A stretch of 21,940 nucleotides of DNA from an uncultured Burkholderiales bacterium (GTDB lineage: Bacteria; Pseudomonadota; Gammaproteobacteria; Burkholderiales; Burkholderiaceae), in contig CALBEV010000016.1 of assembly GCA_937891045.1 (NCBI GenBank), forward strand, positions 1 to 21,940. Direction: 5' to 3'. Within the stretch, counting starts at the first letter, position 1, and each line of letters starts with the position of its first letter. Both the position numbers and the translations under genes were made by a program. This document shows positions 7,672-15,024 of this stretch, one piece after another. The notes beneath the pieces are model-generated. The model was not told the DNA's origin and did no database searches. It saw only the letters and a program-made list of their open reading frames with translations.

Positions 7672-8218
7672 GAAAGCATCTATCGTGTTGGCATTGGTAG
7701 GCATGCCCGGCAGCGGCAAATCCACAGTTGGCAGACAGCTCGCCCGCAAATTGGGCGTGGGCTTTGTCGACACCGACCAGGTCATTGAATTGCGCATCGG
7801 TTGCAGCATCCGCGATTTTTTTGAGCGTGAAGGCGAAGTGGCATTCCGCGACATTGAAGCCCAGGTGCTGGATGACATGACAAAAACGCCTTGCGGCGTC
7901 ATGGCCACCGGCGGTGGTGCTGTTTTGCGCGAAGCCAATCGCGACTTGTTGCGCGAACGCACCAAGGTGATTTATTTGCGCGTGCAGCCCGATGAGTTGT
8001 TTCGCCGACTGCGCCACGACACCCAACGACCTTTGCTGCAAGTGGACGACCCCAAGACCAAGTTGGTCGACTTGTTCGAGCAGCGTGACCCGTTTTACCA
8101 AGCCGCAGCCCACTTCGTCATTGAAACCAGCCGCCCCCGCATTCCCACCATGGTCACCATGATCATGAGCCAACTTAAACTCGCGGGCCTGCTGCCCATG
8201 GAGACCCCGACCGCATGA
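7655..8218 (+). CDS. aroK: Shikimate kinase AroK
   Basis: 187 residues; phosphorylates shikimate at the 3-hydroxyl with ATP, the fifth step of the chorismate pathway. Seen: Walker [10 protein letters not shown] (16-24), shikimate-binding DTD (39-41) and R65 in FRDIE, the GGGAV motif (86-90), and the lid arginine in TQRPLL (R125). The start is taken as GTG at 7655, inside pilQ, because the first strand ASIVLALVG needs residues before the P-loop. A GTG at 7685 preceded by GAGAAAG is an alternative and would leave only about five residues before the loop. The downstream overlap with aroB is ATGA. Having aroK and aroB behind the secretin gene is the same order as hofQ-aroK-aroB in E. coli. Confidence 0.94.
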   Translation: MPLRLEKASIVLALVGMPGSGKSTVGRQLARKLGVGFVDTDQVIELRIGCSIRDFFEREGEVAFRDIEAQVLDDMTKTPCGVMATGGGAVLREANRDLLRERTKVIYLRVQPDELFRRLRHDTQRPLLQVDDPKTKLVDLFEQRDPFYQAAAHFVIETSRPRIPTMVTMIMSQLKLAGLLPMETPTA

Positions 8219-9324
8219 GCCTCGTTCCCCACAACCCCCAAGCTGGCCTGGTGCACATTGGTCTGGGTGACCGCAGTTATGACATCCGCATCGCGCCTGG
8301 ACTCATGTCCAACCCTGATGCTTGGCGAGACTTGCCCAAAGCGGCGGCGGCCTTGATCGTCACCAACGACACCGTGGCGCCGCTGTATTTGGCGCAACTG
8401 CAAGCCGCCTTGCAGCCGCATTACGCCAAAGTGCATGTATGCACATTGCCCGATGGCGAGGCCTACAAAACCTGGGAAAGTTTGCAGCTGATTTTTGACG
8501 TGCTGCTGGGTCAAGCCTGCGACCGCAAAACCGTGTTGTTTGCCTTGGGCGGCGGTGTGGTCGGAGACATCACTGGTTTTGCTGCTGCTTGCTACATGCG
8601 CGGCGTGCCCTTTGTGCAAGTGCCCACCACCTTGCTGGCGCAAGTCGATTCATCCGTGGGTGGCAAAACCGCCATCAACCACCCGCTGGGCAAAAACATG
8701 GTGGGCGCGTTCTACCAACCCGAACGGGTGCTGTGTGATTTGTCCTCCTTGAACACACTGCCGCCGCGCGAACTCAGCGCCGGTTTGGCCGAGGTCATCA
8801 AATACGGCCCGATTGCCGACATGGCCTTCCTCGATTGGATCGAGCAGCACTTGAATGATTTGCTGGCGCGGGATCCGCAAGCCTTGGCGCAGGCGGTGCA
8901 ACGCAGTTGCGAGATCAAAGCTTGGGTGGTCGGGCAAGACGAACGCGAAGGCGGCATCCGCGCTATTTTGAATTTCGGTCACACCTTTGGCCACGCCATC
9001 GAAGCCGGTTTGGGTTTTGGGGTCTGGTTGCATGGCGAAGCCGTGGGCTGCGGCATGGTCATGGCCGCCCACTTGTCGCAGCGTCTGGGCTTGGTCGACG
9101 CCGCTTTCACCCAGCGCCTCACCGCTGTGATTGCCCGCGCTGGCTTGCCCACGGTTGGCCCAGACCTTGGTGCAGAGGCCTACTTGCACCACATGCGCGT
9201 AGACAAGAAAGCCGAGGCGGGTGACATTCGATTTGTATTGATCGACAAGCCAGGCAGTGCGGTGGTGCGCGGCGCCCCTGACGCTTTGGTGCGTGAGGTG
9301 CTGCAGGTTTGTTGCGCCGCATGA
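8215..9324 (+). CDS. aroB: 3-dehydroquinate synthase AroB
   Basis: 369 residues; converts DAHP to 3-dehydroquinate, the second step of the shikimate pathway, with NAD and a metal ion. Seen: substrate-binding loop PDGEAYKTW (79-87), the NAD-binding region [15 protein letters not shown] (111-125) and [23 protein letters not shown] (138-155), and the three metal ligands E193 (LAEVIKYG), H256 (FGHTFGH) and H273 (WLHGEAV), each offset by 9 from E. coli AroB numbering. Length is normal. The first ATG overlaps the aroK stop, and the stop overlaps the next gene, so aroK-aroB are read as one unit with the pil genes upstream. Confidence 0.97.
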   Translation: MSLVPHNPQAGLVHIGLGDRSYDIRIAPGLMSNPDAWRDLPKAAAALIVTNDTVAPLYLAQLQAALQPHYAKVHVCTLPDGEAYKTWESLQLIFDVLLGQACDRKTVLFALGGGVVGDITGFAAACYMRGVPFVQVPTTLLAQVDSSVGGKTAINHPLGKNMVGAFYQPERVLCDLSSLNTLPPRELSAGLAEVIKYGPIADMAFLDWIEQHLNDLLARDPQALAQAVQRSCEIKAWVVGQDEREGGIRAILNFGHTFGHAIEAGLGFGVWLHGEAVGCGMVMAAHLSQRLGLVDAAFTQRLTAVIARAGLPTVGPDLGAEAYLHHMRVDKKAEAGDIRFVLIDKPGSAVVRGAPDALVREVLQVCCAA

Positions 9325-10523
9325 CCGACGTGCGCCCACATGAAGCCGCAGCTTTGTATTTGCACGCGGCGCCTGCTTCAGACTCCACATCCCTTGGCTT
9401 GGCCCCTTTTGCTTGCCACCCTGCATCCTCACGCGGCAGACGCCACCCAGAAGCCGAAGCACCTACACGCAACGCGTTTCAGCGGGACCGCGACCGCATC
9501 GTGCACTCCACCGCGTTTCGCCGCTTGGTCTACAAAACCCAGGTGTTCTTGAACCACGAAGGTGATTTGTTTCGCACCCGGCTCACGCACAGTTTGGAAG
9601 TGGCGCAACTTGGACGCTCTTTGGCACGTGCCTTGGGGCTGCATGAAGACTTGGTGGAAGCCATTGCTTTGGCGCATGACTTGGGGCACACCCCCTTTGG
9701 TCATGCGGGCCAAGATGCTTTGAATGAATGCATGACGCCCTATGGCGGCTTCGAGCACAACCTGCAAAGCCTGCGTGTGGTCGATGGTTTGGAAGAACGC
9801 TATCCGCAGTTTGATGGTCTGAATTTGTGCTTTGAAACCCGCGAAGGCATTTTGAAACACTGCTCGATGCGCCATGCGCAAATGTTGGAGGCAATGGAGC
9901 CCGGTGGTGTGGGCTCGCGTTTTTTGCACAAAGGCCAACCCAGCTTGGAAGCGCAGTTGTGCAACTTGGCAGATGAGATGGCCTACAACGCCCACGATAT
10001 TGACGATGGTGTGCGCTCGGGGCTCATCACCCTCGATCAGTTGCAAGACGTTCCCCTATTTGAGCACTACCGACAACAAGTGCAAGCCGAATTCAGCCAT
10101 CTTCCCGGCCGTCGTTTGCTGTACGAAAGTATTCGCCGTATGTTGAGCGATCAGGTGTATGACGTGTTGCGCAGCACCCAAGCGGCTTTGCAACACCACG
10201 CACCTGCGTCGGTGAATGATGTGCGAACACTGCCGCCCTTGGTGCAGTTCAGCGCCGACATGAAAGCTCAATCCACTGCGCTGAAAACCTTTTTGCTGCA
10301 CCAGCTCTATCGACACCCGCAGGTGTTGCAAACCACCGAATGGGCCAAGCAAGTGGTGAGCGAATTGTTTGAGGCGTATGTGGCCGACCCGCAGGCCATG
10401 CCCGACAGCCATGCCCAACGTGACAACCTGCCGCGTGCCGTGGCCGATTACATCGCTGGCATGACCGACCGTTTTGCCAGTCGCGAACACGCCCGATTGA
10501 CCGGCAAGACCGCGCCCGTATGA
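9321..10523 (+). CDS. dgt: Deoxyguanosinetriphosphate triphosphohydrolase-like protein (HD domain)
   Basis: 400 residues from the ATG that overlaps the aroB stop; a TTG 12 bases upstream is less likely. The family removes triphosphate from dNTPs, giving the deoxynucleoside, and so tunes dNTP pools. Seen: the N-terminal [26 protein letters not shown] typical of the group-2 dGTPase-like proteins (50-75), the HD metal site H90 (RLTHSLEV), H119-D120 ([14 protein letters not shown]) and the final aspartate in [10 protein letters not shown] (D226), then a helical C-terminal part. All catalytic residues are present. Substrate preference cannot be read from sequence. An aroB-dgt pairing is common in Burkholderiales, and the next gene again overlaps by ATGA. 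Confidence 0.93.
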   Translation: MTDVRPHEAAALYLHAAPASDSTSLGLAPFACHPASSRGRRHPEAEAPTRNAFQRDRDRIVHSTAFRRLVYKTQVFLNHEGDLFRTRLTHSLEVAQLGRSLARALGLHEDLVEAIALAHDLGHTPFGHAGQDALNECMTPYGGFEHNLQSLRVVDGLEERYPQFDGLNLCFETREGILKHCSMRHAQMLEAMEPGGVGSRFLHKGQPSLEAQLCNLADEMAYNAHDIDDGVRSGLITLDQLQDVPLFEHYRQQVQAEFSHLPGRRLLYESIRRMLSDQVYDVLRSTQAALQHHAPASVNDVRTLPPLVQFSADMKAQSTALKTFLLHQLYRHPQVLQTTEWAKQVVSELFEAYVADPQAMPDSHAQRDNLPRAVADYIAGMTDRFASREHARLTGKTAPV

Positions 10524-11065
10524 ACGACGAACAAGTCATTCAAGACACCCAAGCCTGGCTGAACAAGGCGGTGATTGGCCTGAACCTGTGCCCGTTTGCC
10601 AAAGCAGTGGTGGTGAAAAACCAAGTGCGTTATGTGGTGTGCCAAGACCCAGACCCCGAGGCGGTGTTGAAGGTGCTGGCGCAAGAACTCACGCACTTGA
10701 CCCAGGCCGACCCCGATACCTTGGACACCACGCTGCTGATCGCGCCGCAGCTCTTACCCGAGTTTCTGGATTTCAACGAGTTCTTGTTTGACTGCGACGC
10801 AGTCTTGCAGTCCCTGAATTTGGAAGGCGTGCTGCAAATCGCCGACTTTCACCCACGCTACCAATTTGCTGGTGTGGACGCGGACGACATCAGCAACTTC
10901 ACCAACCGCGCCCCTTACCCCACGCTGCATTTGCTGCGCGAAGACAGCATCGACAAGGCGGTGGCGGCGTTTCCAGAAGCGGCCCATATTTACGATAAAA
11001 ACATCCTCACCTTGCAGGCCATGGGGCATGAGGGGTGGACGGGTTTGGACTTGAAAAAACAGTAA
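10520..11065 (+). CDS. DUF1415 family protein
   Basis: 181 residues, function unknown. Seen: the family signature VIGLNLCPFAKAV near residues 18-30, a core with ITLLIAP-type strand (LLIAPQLLPEFLDFNEFL), and GVLQIADFHPRYQFAGVDADDISNFTNRAPYPTLHLLRE, a very conserved block with possible metal or phosphate-binding residues (H, R, D, N, R). No signal peptide or membrane segment. It ends the eight-gene overlapping chain, 51 bases before the next gene. Co-transcription with aroKB-dgt is inferred from the overlap. No clear intrinsic terminator follows it. Confidence 0.88.
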   Translation: MNDEQVIQDTQAWLNKAVIGLNLCPFAKAVVVKNQVRYVVCQDPDPEAVLKVLAQELTHLTQADPDTLDTTLLIAPQLLPEFLDFNEFLFDCDAVLQSLNLEGVLQIADFHPRYQFAGVDADDISNFTNRAPYPTLHLLREDSIDKAVAAFPEAAHIYDKNILTLQAMGHEGWTGLDLKKQ

Positions 11066-11079
11066 TTTGATGATATTAG

Positions 11080-11116
11080 CCATGTATTTTTTCCATTTAT
11101 TGGATAGAATACATGG
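11080..11116. promoter_or_regulatory. Palindrome abutting the DUF4143 ATPase start (candidate operator/promoter)
   Basis: Perfect 8-bp arms CCATGTAT (11080-11087) and ATACATGG (11109-11116) flank an inner TCCA/TGGA pair (11092-11095 and 11101-11104) with a 5-base loop. The right arm ends on the base before the ATG at 11117. A -10-like TAGAAT (11105-11110) overlaps the inner edge of the right arm, 6 bases before the ATG. The block is much richer in A+T than its surroundings. It could be an operator, an RNA hairpin hiding the start, or both. There is no T-run after it, which argues against a terminator. Confidence 0.45.
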
Positions 11117-12310
11117 ATGTTAAGCCGCCAATCTCAACAAAAGCTCAGCCAATACTTGCAGCAATTTCCTGCTGTCGGCCTGCTGGGCCCCCGTCAAGTG
11201 GGCAAAACCACCTTGGCCTTTGCCCAAAAAAAGCTGTATCCGGATGCGCTGTATCTGGACCTGGAGCTGCCTTCCGCACAAAGGCAACTCAATGACCCCG
11301 AAGCTTTTTTGATGGCGCATGCGCAGCAGCTGGTCATCTTGGACGAGGTGCAGCGCATGCCCGAGTTGTTTGGCGTGTTGCGCGGTGTCATCGACCAGCG
11401 TCGCCGCATGGGACAAGCCTGTGGGCAGTTTTTGTTGCTGGGCTCGGCCACGGGCGTGTTGATGCAACAGTCCAGCGAAAGCTTGGCAGGGCGGGTGGCT
11501 CATGTGGCGTTGCCGCCGCTTCAAGCCTCTGAAATATTCACAGGCGTTCACAGCGTGGCAGACCTCAACGCTCTGTGGCTGCGAGGCGGTTTTCCACTGT
11601 CCTGGTTGGCCGAGACCGATGCGGCCAGCATGACTTGGCGCGAGGTGTTCATCGCCACCTACTTGGAAAAAGACATCCCAGCGCTGGGCCCTCGCATACC
11701 CGCCACCACCTTGCGCCGTTTGTGGACCATGCTGGCGCACCACCAAGGCGAGTTGCTCGATCAATCCAAGCTGGCTGCCGCCTTGGCGATCAGTGGTCAA
11801 ACCGTGGGCAGGTACATCGATTTGTTGTGTGATTTGATGTTGGTGCGCCGCTTGCCCGCCTGGCACGGCAAGGTGGGCAAACGCTTGATTCGCTCGCCCA
11901 AGGTGTATGTGCGCGACAGTGGTTTGGTCCATGCTTTGTTGGGCCTGTCCAACTTAGATGCGGTGCTGGGTCATCCTATAGCGGGATCAAGCTGGGAAGG
12001 GTTTGTGATGGAGCAGTTGATGAATGCAGCACCGCAGGCACAGGCCAGTTTTTACCGCACCAGCAATGGCGCCGAGGTGGACTTGGTGCTGACATTTCGC
12101 AACCAGCAAACCTGGACGATTGAAATCAAGCGATCCAGTGCGCCCACTGTTTCAAAAGGTTTTTATCAAGCAGCCACAGACTTGGGCGCTGTTCGCAAAC
12201 TGTTGGTGGCCCCTGTTGAGCAACCCTATCCTTTGAAAGAAGGCATTGAGGTGGTGGATGTGATGACGGCCATTTGTTGGGTCACTGAACAAGAAAAAAA
12301 CCATGGCTAA
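11117..12310 (+). CDS. AAA ATPase with C-terminal DUF4143 domain
   Basis: 397 residues. Seen: N-terminal P-loop ATPase (AAA_14 type) with Walker A GPRQVGKTT (24-32), Walker B LVILDEVQ (72-79), sensor-like LLLGSAT (107-113); then LPPLQASEI and the LRGGFPLSWL block; a winged-helix-like stretch (about 212-247); and a DUF4143 C-terminus with YVRDSGLVHALLG (264-276), WEGFVMEQL (293-301) and a nuclease-like pattern AEVDLVL...IEIKRS (D322, E336, K338) that resembles a PD-(D/E)XK core. The family is common in bacteria and archaea and has no settled function. No Shine-Dalgarno site is seen; the start is preceded directly by the palindrome. It overlaps the methyltransferase gene by 8 bases. A cargo or defence role is possible but not shown. 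Confidence 0.92.
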   Translation: MLSRQSQQKLSQYLQQFPAVGLLGPRQVGKTTLAFAQKKLYPDALYLDLELPSAQRQLNDPEAFLMAHAQQLVILDEVQRMPELFGVLRGVIDQRRRMGQACGQFLLLGSATGVLMQQSSESLAGRVAHVALPPLQASEIFTGVHSVADLNALWLRGGFPLSWLAETDAASMTWREVFIATYLEKDIPALGPRIPATTLRRLWTMLAHHQGELLDQSKLAAALAISGQTVGRYIDLLCDLMLVRRLPAWHGKVGKRLIRSPKVYVRDSGLVHALLGLSNLDAVLGHPIAGSSWEGFVMEQLMNAAPQAQASFYRTSNGAEVDLVLTFRNQQTWTIEIKRSSAPTVSKGFYQAATDLGAVRKLLVAPVEQPYPLKEGIEVVDVMTAICWVTEQEKNHG

Positions 12311-13196
12311 AACCAAAAACAAACCCCTACCTGCAACACCCAGCGATCAACTGGAACTGCGCCCGGGTCAATCCATCGAACTCCTCAAAGCCCTGCACAT
12401 CCTCACCCGCGAGGGCAAGCTCAACCAAGATTCACGGCGCAAACTCAAGCAGGTTTATCACCTGTTTCAGTTCATCGAAAAGCCCTTGTTGGCCATGTTG
12501 GCTGAAAAAAAAGAAGGCCAAGCGTTGGTGTTGGCCGACCACGGTGCGGGCAAATCCTATTTGGGCTTCATCATCCACGACTTGTTTTTCAAGCCGCAAG
12601 AAGCGGCCTTGGGTCATACCGTAGGGCAGGTGATTGGCATTGAAACCCGTGCCGAGTTGGTGGCGGCATCGCAGCAATTGGCGCAGCAATTGGGTTTTGC
12701 CAAGAGCATGAAATTCATCAACGAAAGCGTCAGCCAAGCCACGCAAGACCAGACCTTGCCCGAGCGTGTGGACATGGTGACCGCGCTGCATGCCTGCGAC
12801 ACCGCCACCGACGACGCCATCGCCTTTGGTCTGGCCAAGCAGGCGCAGTACATGGCCTTGGTGCCGTGTTGCCAAGCAGAGGTGGCCAGCCATTTGCGCC
12901 AACACAAAGCGCTGAATTTGTCGCGCACACCCTTGGCCGAGTTGTGGCGGCACCCGCTGCACACCCGCGAGATCGGCAGTCAACTCACCAATGTGTTGCG
13001 CTGCCTGTACCTGGAAGCCATGGGCTACCAAGTGACTGTGACCGAGTTGGTGGGTTGGGAGCACAGCATGAAGAACGAGCTCATCTTGGCGCAGTACGCC
13101 GGACAGAAAAAGAAAAGTGCCGCAGACCGCTTGCAAGCTTTGTTGGTTGAGTTTGGTTTGGAAAACTTGAAATCGCGTTTCAGTTTTGCAAACTGA
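12303..13196 (+). CDS. Class I SAM-dependent methyltransferase, PF13679-like
   Basis: 297 residues. The SAM site is read from LVLADHGAGKSYLGFII (75-91, motif I), IGIETRAELV (111-120, motif II with the acidic E114), and the block ALHACDTATDDAI (161-173) followed by VPCC (187-190), which is the signature of the Methyltransf_32 family (related to eukaryotic METTL25/GSTCD-type proteins). Substrate is unknown; RNA or protein are both possible. The loop HGAGKS looks like a Walker A but sits in a methyltransferase context with no Walker B. No signal peptide; a helical N-terminal part (25-70) and a basic C-terminus (GQKKKSAADR). It starts within the end of the ATPase gene, so it is probably translated from the same mRNA, and ends in a likely terminator hairpin. 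Confidence 0.87.
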   Translation: MAKTKNKPLPATPSDQLELRPGQSIELLKALHILTREGKLNQDSRRKLKQVYHLFQFIEKPLLAMLAEKKEGQALVLADHGAGKSYLGFIIHDLFFKPQEAALGHTVGQVIGIETRAELVAASQQLAQQLGFAKSMKFINESVSQATQDQTLPERVDMVTALHACDTATDDAIAFGLAKQAQYMALVPCCQAEVASHLRQHKALNLSRTPLAELWRHPLHTREIGSQLTNVLRCLYLEAMGYQVTVTELVGWEHSMKNELILAQYAGQKKKSAADRLQALLVEFGLENLKSRFSFAN

Positions 13197-13204
13197 AAAT
13201 TTTT
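13178..13204 (+). terminator. Likely intrinsic terminator after the methyltransferase gene
   Basis: Perfect 9-bp stem TTTCAGTTT (13178-13186) / AAACTGAAA (13190-13198) with a 3-base loop, then A and five T (13200-13204). The stop codon TGA (13194-13196) lies inside the right arm. The stem is rich in A-T (two G-C pairs), so it may be weak, but position and T-run fit a terminator for the ATPase-methyltransferase pair. Confidence 0.55.
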
Positions 13205-13264
13205 GTGGGCATTCAGCTCGTGGTTCGTGTTTAGTATTCAACCCTGTTCCTTGGGTTGACCTGC

Positions 13265-14218
13265 ATGAACATCCTCATCACCGGCGCCTTTGGCAACATT
13301 GGCAGAAGCACCCTCAGGGCCTTGGCCGGTCGCGGTCACCTTGTGCGTTGTTTCGATTTGCCCAGCCGAACCAACCAACGCTTGGCTGCCAAGCACGCGG
13401 TCGATTGCGAGGTGGTGTGGGGTGACATTCGCCAGTTTGAAGATGTGCAACGCGCAGTGCACAACCAAGAGTTGGTCTTGCATTTGGCCGCCATCATTCC
13501 CGAGTTGTCCCACACCGGCAACAAGAGCGAACAAGAACCGATCTTGGCGCATGCGGTGAATGTGGGCGGCATGCGCAACCTGATCGAAGCCGTGCAGCGC
13601 ATGGCACAACCGGCGCGTATTGTGTTCACCTCCACCTTGCATGTGTATGGCCGCACCCAGCATTTGCCGCCACCGCGCACCACAGCTTGCACAGTCAATC
13701 CGGTGGAAACCTATGCCAAGCAGAAAGTGATGTGCGAACAACTGTTGCGCGACAGTGGTTTGCAGTGGGCGGTGTTTCGCTTGGCGGCTGCCATTCCCGT
13801 GCAGCTGGTGTTTGAGAAAGCCATGTTCTTGATTCCACAACACAACCGATTGGAATTTGTTCACACGCGGGATGTTGGCTACGCACTGGCCAACGCCGTA
13901 GACAAACCCAACTTGTGGGGCATGGTCTGGTTGATTGGTGGCGGCTCACGTTGTCAGCTCACCTATGGTTGCATGCTCAACCAAGTCATGGCGCTCATCG
14001 GTCAAAAACCATTGCCCTCCAGCATCTTCAGCAAGCTGGACTACAGCGTGGATTGGCTCGACACCCAAGCCAGCCAGCAGTTGTTGCGCTATCAGCAACG
14101 CACCTTTGACGACTATGTGAGCGAATTGCACACCCTCTTGGGCGACAAACTCTATTGGCTGCGCTTGTTCCGGCCGCTGGTGCGGCAGGCGTTGTTGCTG
14201 CGCTCAGTGTTGCCTTGA
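13265..14218 (+). CDS. NAD-dependent epimerase/dehydratase family protein (extended SDR)
   Basis: 317 residues from the ATG at 13265, which puts the dinucleotide-binding strand at the very start: MNILITGAFGNIGRST with the TGxxGxxG motif at 6-13. Also seen: an acidic residue after strand 2 (D31), VVWGDIRQ (50-57), LHLAAIIPE (72-80), the catalytic S/T in FTSTLHVYG (121-129) and YAKQK with Y150 and K154. This is the extended short-chain dehydrogenase fold that works on nucleotide sugars or similar compounds; substrate cannot be assigned. The C-terminal third (about 230-317) has no motif known to me. It stands alone after a terminator and faces the thioredoxin-like gene with a 63-base gap. Confidence 0.9.
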   Translation: MNILITGAFGNIGRSTLRALAGRGHLVRCFDLPSRTNQRLAAKHAVDCEVVWGDIRQFEDVQRAVHNQELVLHLAAIIPELSHTGNKSEQEPILAHAVNVGGMRNLIEAVQRMAQPARIVFTSTLHVYGRTQHLPPPRTTACTVNPVETYAKQKVMCEQLLRDSGLQWAVFRLAAAIPVQLVFEKAMFLIPQHNRLEFVHTRDVGYALANAVDKPNLWGMVWLIGGGSRCQLTYGCMLNQVMALIGQKPLPSSIFSKLDYSVDWLDTQASQQLLRYQQRTFDDYVSELHTLLGDKLYWLRLFRPLVRQALLLRSVLP

Positions 14219-14281
14219 AGGTTTTGCTTTGGTCGTGCTGGGCTCGCGCCAAGCCCTCAATGCAATTCTGGAAGTCGTTTT

Positions 14282-14653
14282 TCAGTGCGCCACGGCAGCC
14301 AACAGGCCAGGCACCACGGACAACCATTCTTCGTCGGTCACCAATGGCAAGTCACCGGCCAAAGCTGCTTTGCACATGCGCTGCAAAGTCTCCAAGTGCG
14401 GCAACACCGTGCCAGCAAACCGCGCTTGTTGTTGCGCGTCGGCAATCAGCAAAGTGGGGAAGTTCTCAATGTCCAGGTCTTGCAGCAGGTCGTCATGCGC
14501 TTCCACATCCACCCATATAAACCGGGCTTGCGGCATGTCTGCAGCCAATTGGTTGAACAGCGGCTGGTATTCGCGGCAGGTGCCACACCATTCGGCGCAA
14601 AGACACAGCACCCAGAGGCTGGGTGGGGTGGTTGTTGCGGCGGCGTTATTCAT
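14282..14653 (-). CDS. Thioredoxin-like protein with CGTC active site
   Basis: 123 residues. Seen: a short N-terminus, strand LWVLCLCA, active site EWCGTC (C23, C26) in helix context REYQPLFNQLAADMP, strand ARFIWVDVEAH, and the cis-proline motif NFPTLLIA (P66), followed by a C-terminal helix. The dithiol motif CGTC differs from the CGPC of thioredoxin 1. No signal peptide or membrane segment, so it is probably cytosolic. Partner unknown. Single gene, convergent with the epimerase gene; its upstream side borders the repeat cluster and transposase at 14681-15770. Confidence 0.9.
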   Translation of the reverse strand: MNNAAATTTPPSLWVLCLCAEWCGTCREYQPLFNQLAADMPQARFIWVDVEAHDDLLQDLDIENFPTLLIADAQQQARFAGTVLPHLETLQRMCKAALAGDLPLVTDEEWLSVVPGLLAAVAH

Positions 14654-14733
14654 CTCGTTCTGATGTTAAGCCACAAAAAATGGGGGTCAGATTCCAATTA
14701 TTTTGGCCTTGAAGTCACGCTTGCGGCGCCCGC

Positions 14734-14781
14734 CATGGGGACTCATTTTTCTGGTCTTTCGCTCAAAAAATGGTCCCCATG
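14734..14781. repeat. Long hairpin inside the inverted-repeat segment
   Basis: Arms CATGGGGAC (14734-14742) and GTCCCCATG (14773-14781) are exact reverse complements. Pairing continues inward through CATTTTT / AAAAATG with one bulged base, giving about 16 bp around a loop of about 14 bases. Each arm contains GGGGAC, the same opening as the other repeat units nearby. No T-run follows, so it is not an obvious terminator. Confidence 0.75.
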
Positions 14782-14809
14782 CCGTGCAGCTCTAAAGTGA
14801 TGGTCCAGC

Positions 14810-14830
14810 TTGACCGACGTGTTGGGTCAA
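14810..14830. repeat. Small inverted repeat TTGACC/GGTCAA
   Basis: TTGACC (14810-14815) and GGTCAA (14825-14830) pair around a 9-base loop. It is one of three hairpins in the non-coding segment 14701-14932. No function can be given. Confidence 0.4.
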
Positions 14831-14846
14831 ACGTGTAGCGAACCTT

Positions 14847-14859
14847 GCCACGAAGTGGC
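14847..14859. repeat. Small hairpin GCCAC/GTGGC
   Basis: GCCAC (14847-14851) pairs with GTGGC (14855-14859) across a GAA loop, a stable short stem. It lies between the larger hairpin and the right end of the inverted-repeat segment. No function can be given. Confidence 0.4.
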
Positions 14860-15024
14860 GGTGAGCGGCGTTTGAGCCCAGCGCGGCGGGCAAGCTTGGC
14901 GTGATTTCCAGAACGCGGACTCACAGAATGATTTGGAATCTGACCCCCATGACGGTCAACCTCACTTCCGCCAAAAGTAATCCGCACTCAACTGCTGGCA
15001 AACCAAGGGCGATAACATGCCAGC

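Larger units (their letters stand above)
14681..14949. repeat. 269-bp segment bounded by a perfect 17-bp inverted repeat (MITE/REP-like)
   Basis: Left end TGGGGGTCAGATTCCAA (14681-14697) and right end TTGGAATCTGACCCCCA (14933-14949) are exact reverse complements. Between them there is no convincing gene but several hairpins (14734-14781, 14810-14830, 14847-14859). No direct target repeat is seen at the flanks. The 17-bp ends match, with small changes, the unit downstream of the transposase at 15750, so the segment is probably related to that element. It could be a small non-autonomous element or a pair of REP-like units in tail-to-tail order. Confidence 0.7.

Noticed and set aside
11066..11116. 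Terminator for the eight-gene chain
   Set aside because: The palindrome here is not followed by a T-run and fits better as a start-site element of the next gene.
14219..14281. Possible bidirectional terminator between the epimerase and thioredoxin-like genes (GGGCT/AGCCC)
   Set aside because: Only a 5-bp stem with a 7-base loop and no T-run on either strand.
14763..14987. Minus-strand frame of 74 codons across the inverted-repeat segment
   Set aside because: It runs through both the hairpin and the right inverted repeat, is basic and low in motif content, and has no ribosome site that I can see. It could be a remnant of a gene, but I cannot support it as a gene.
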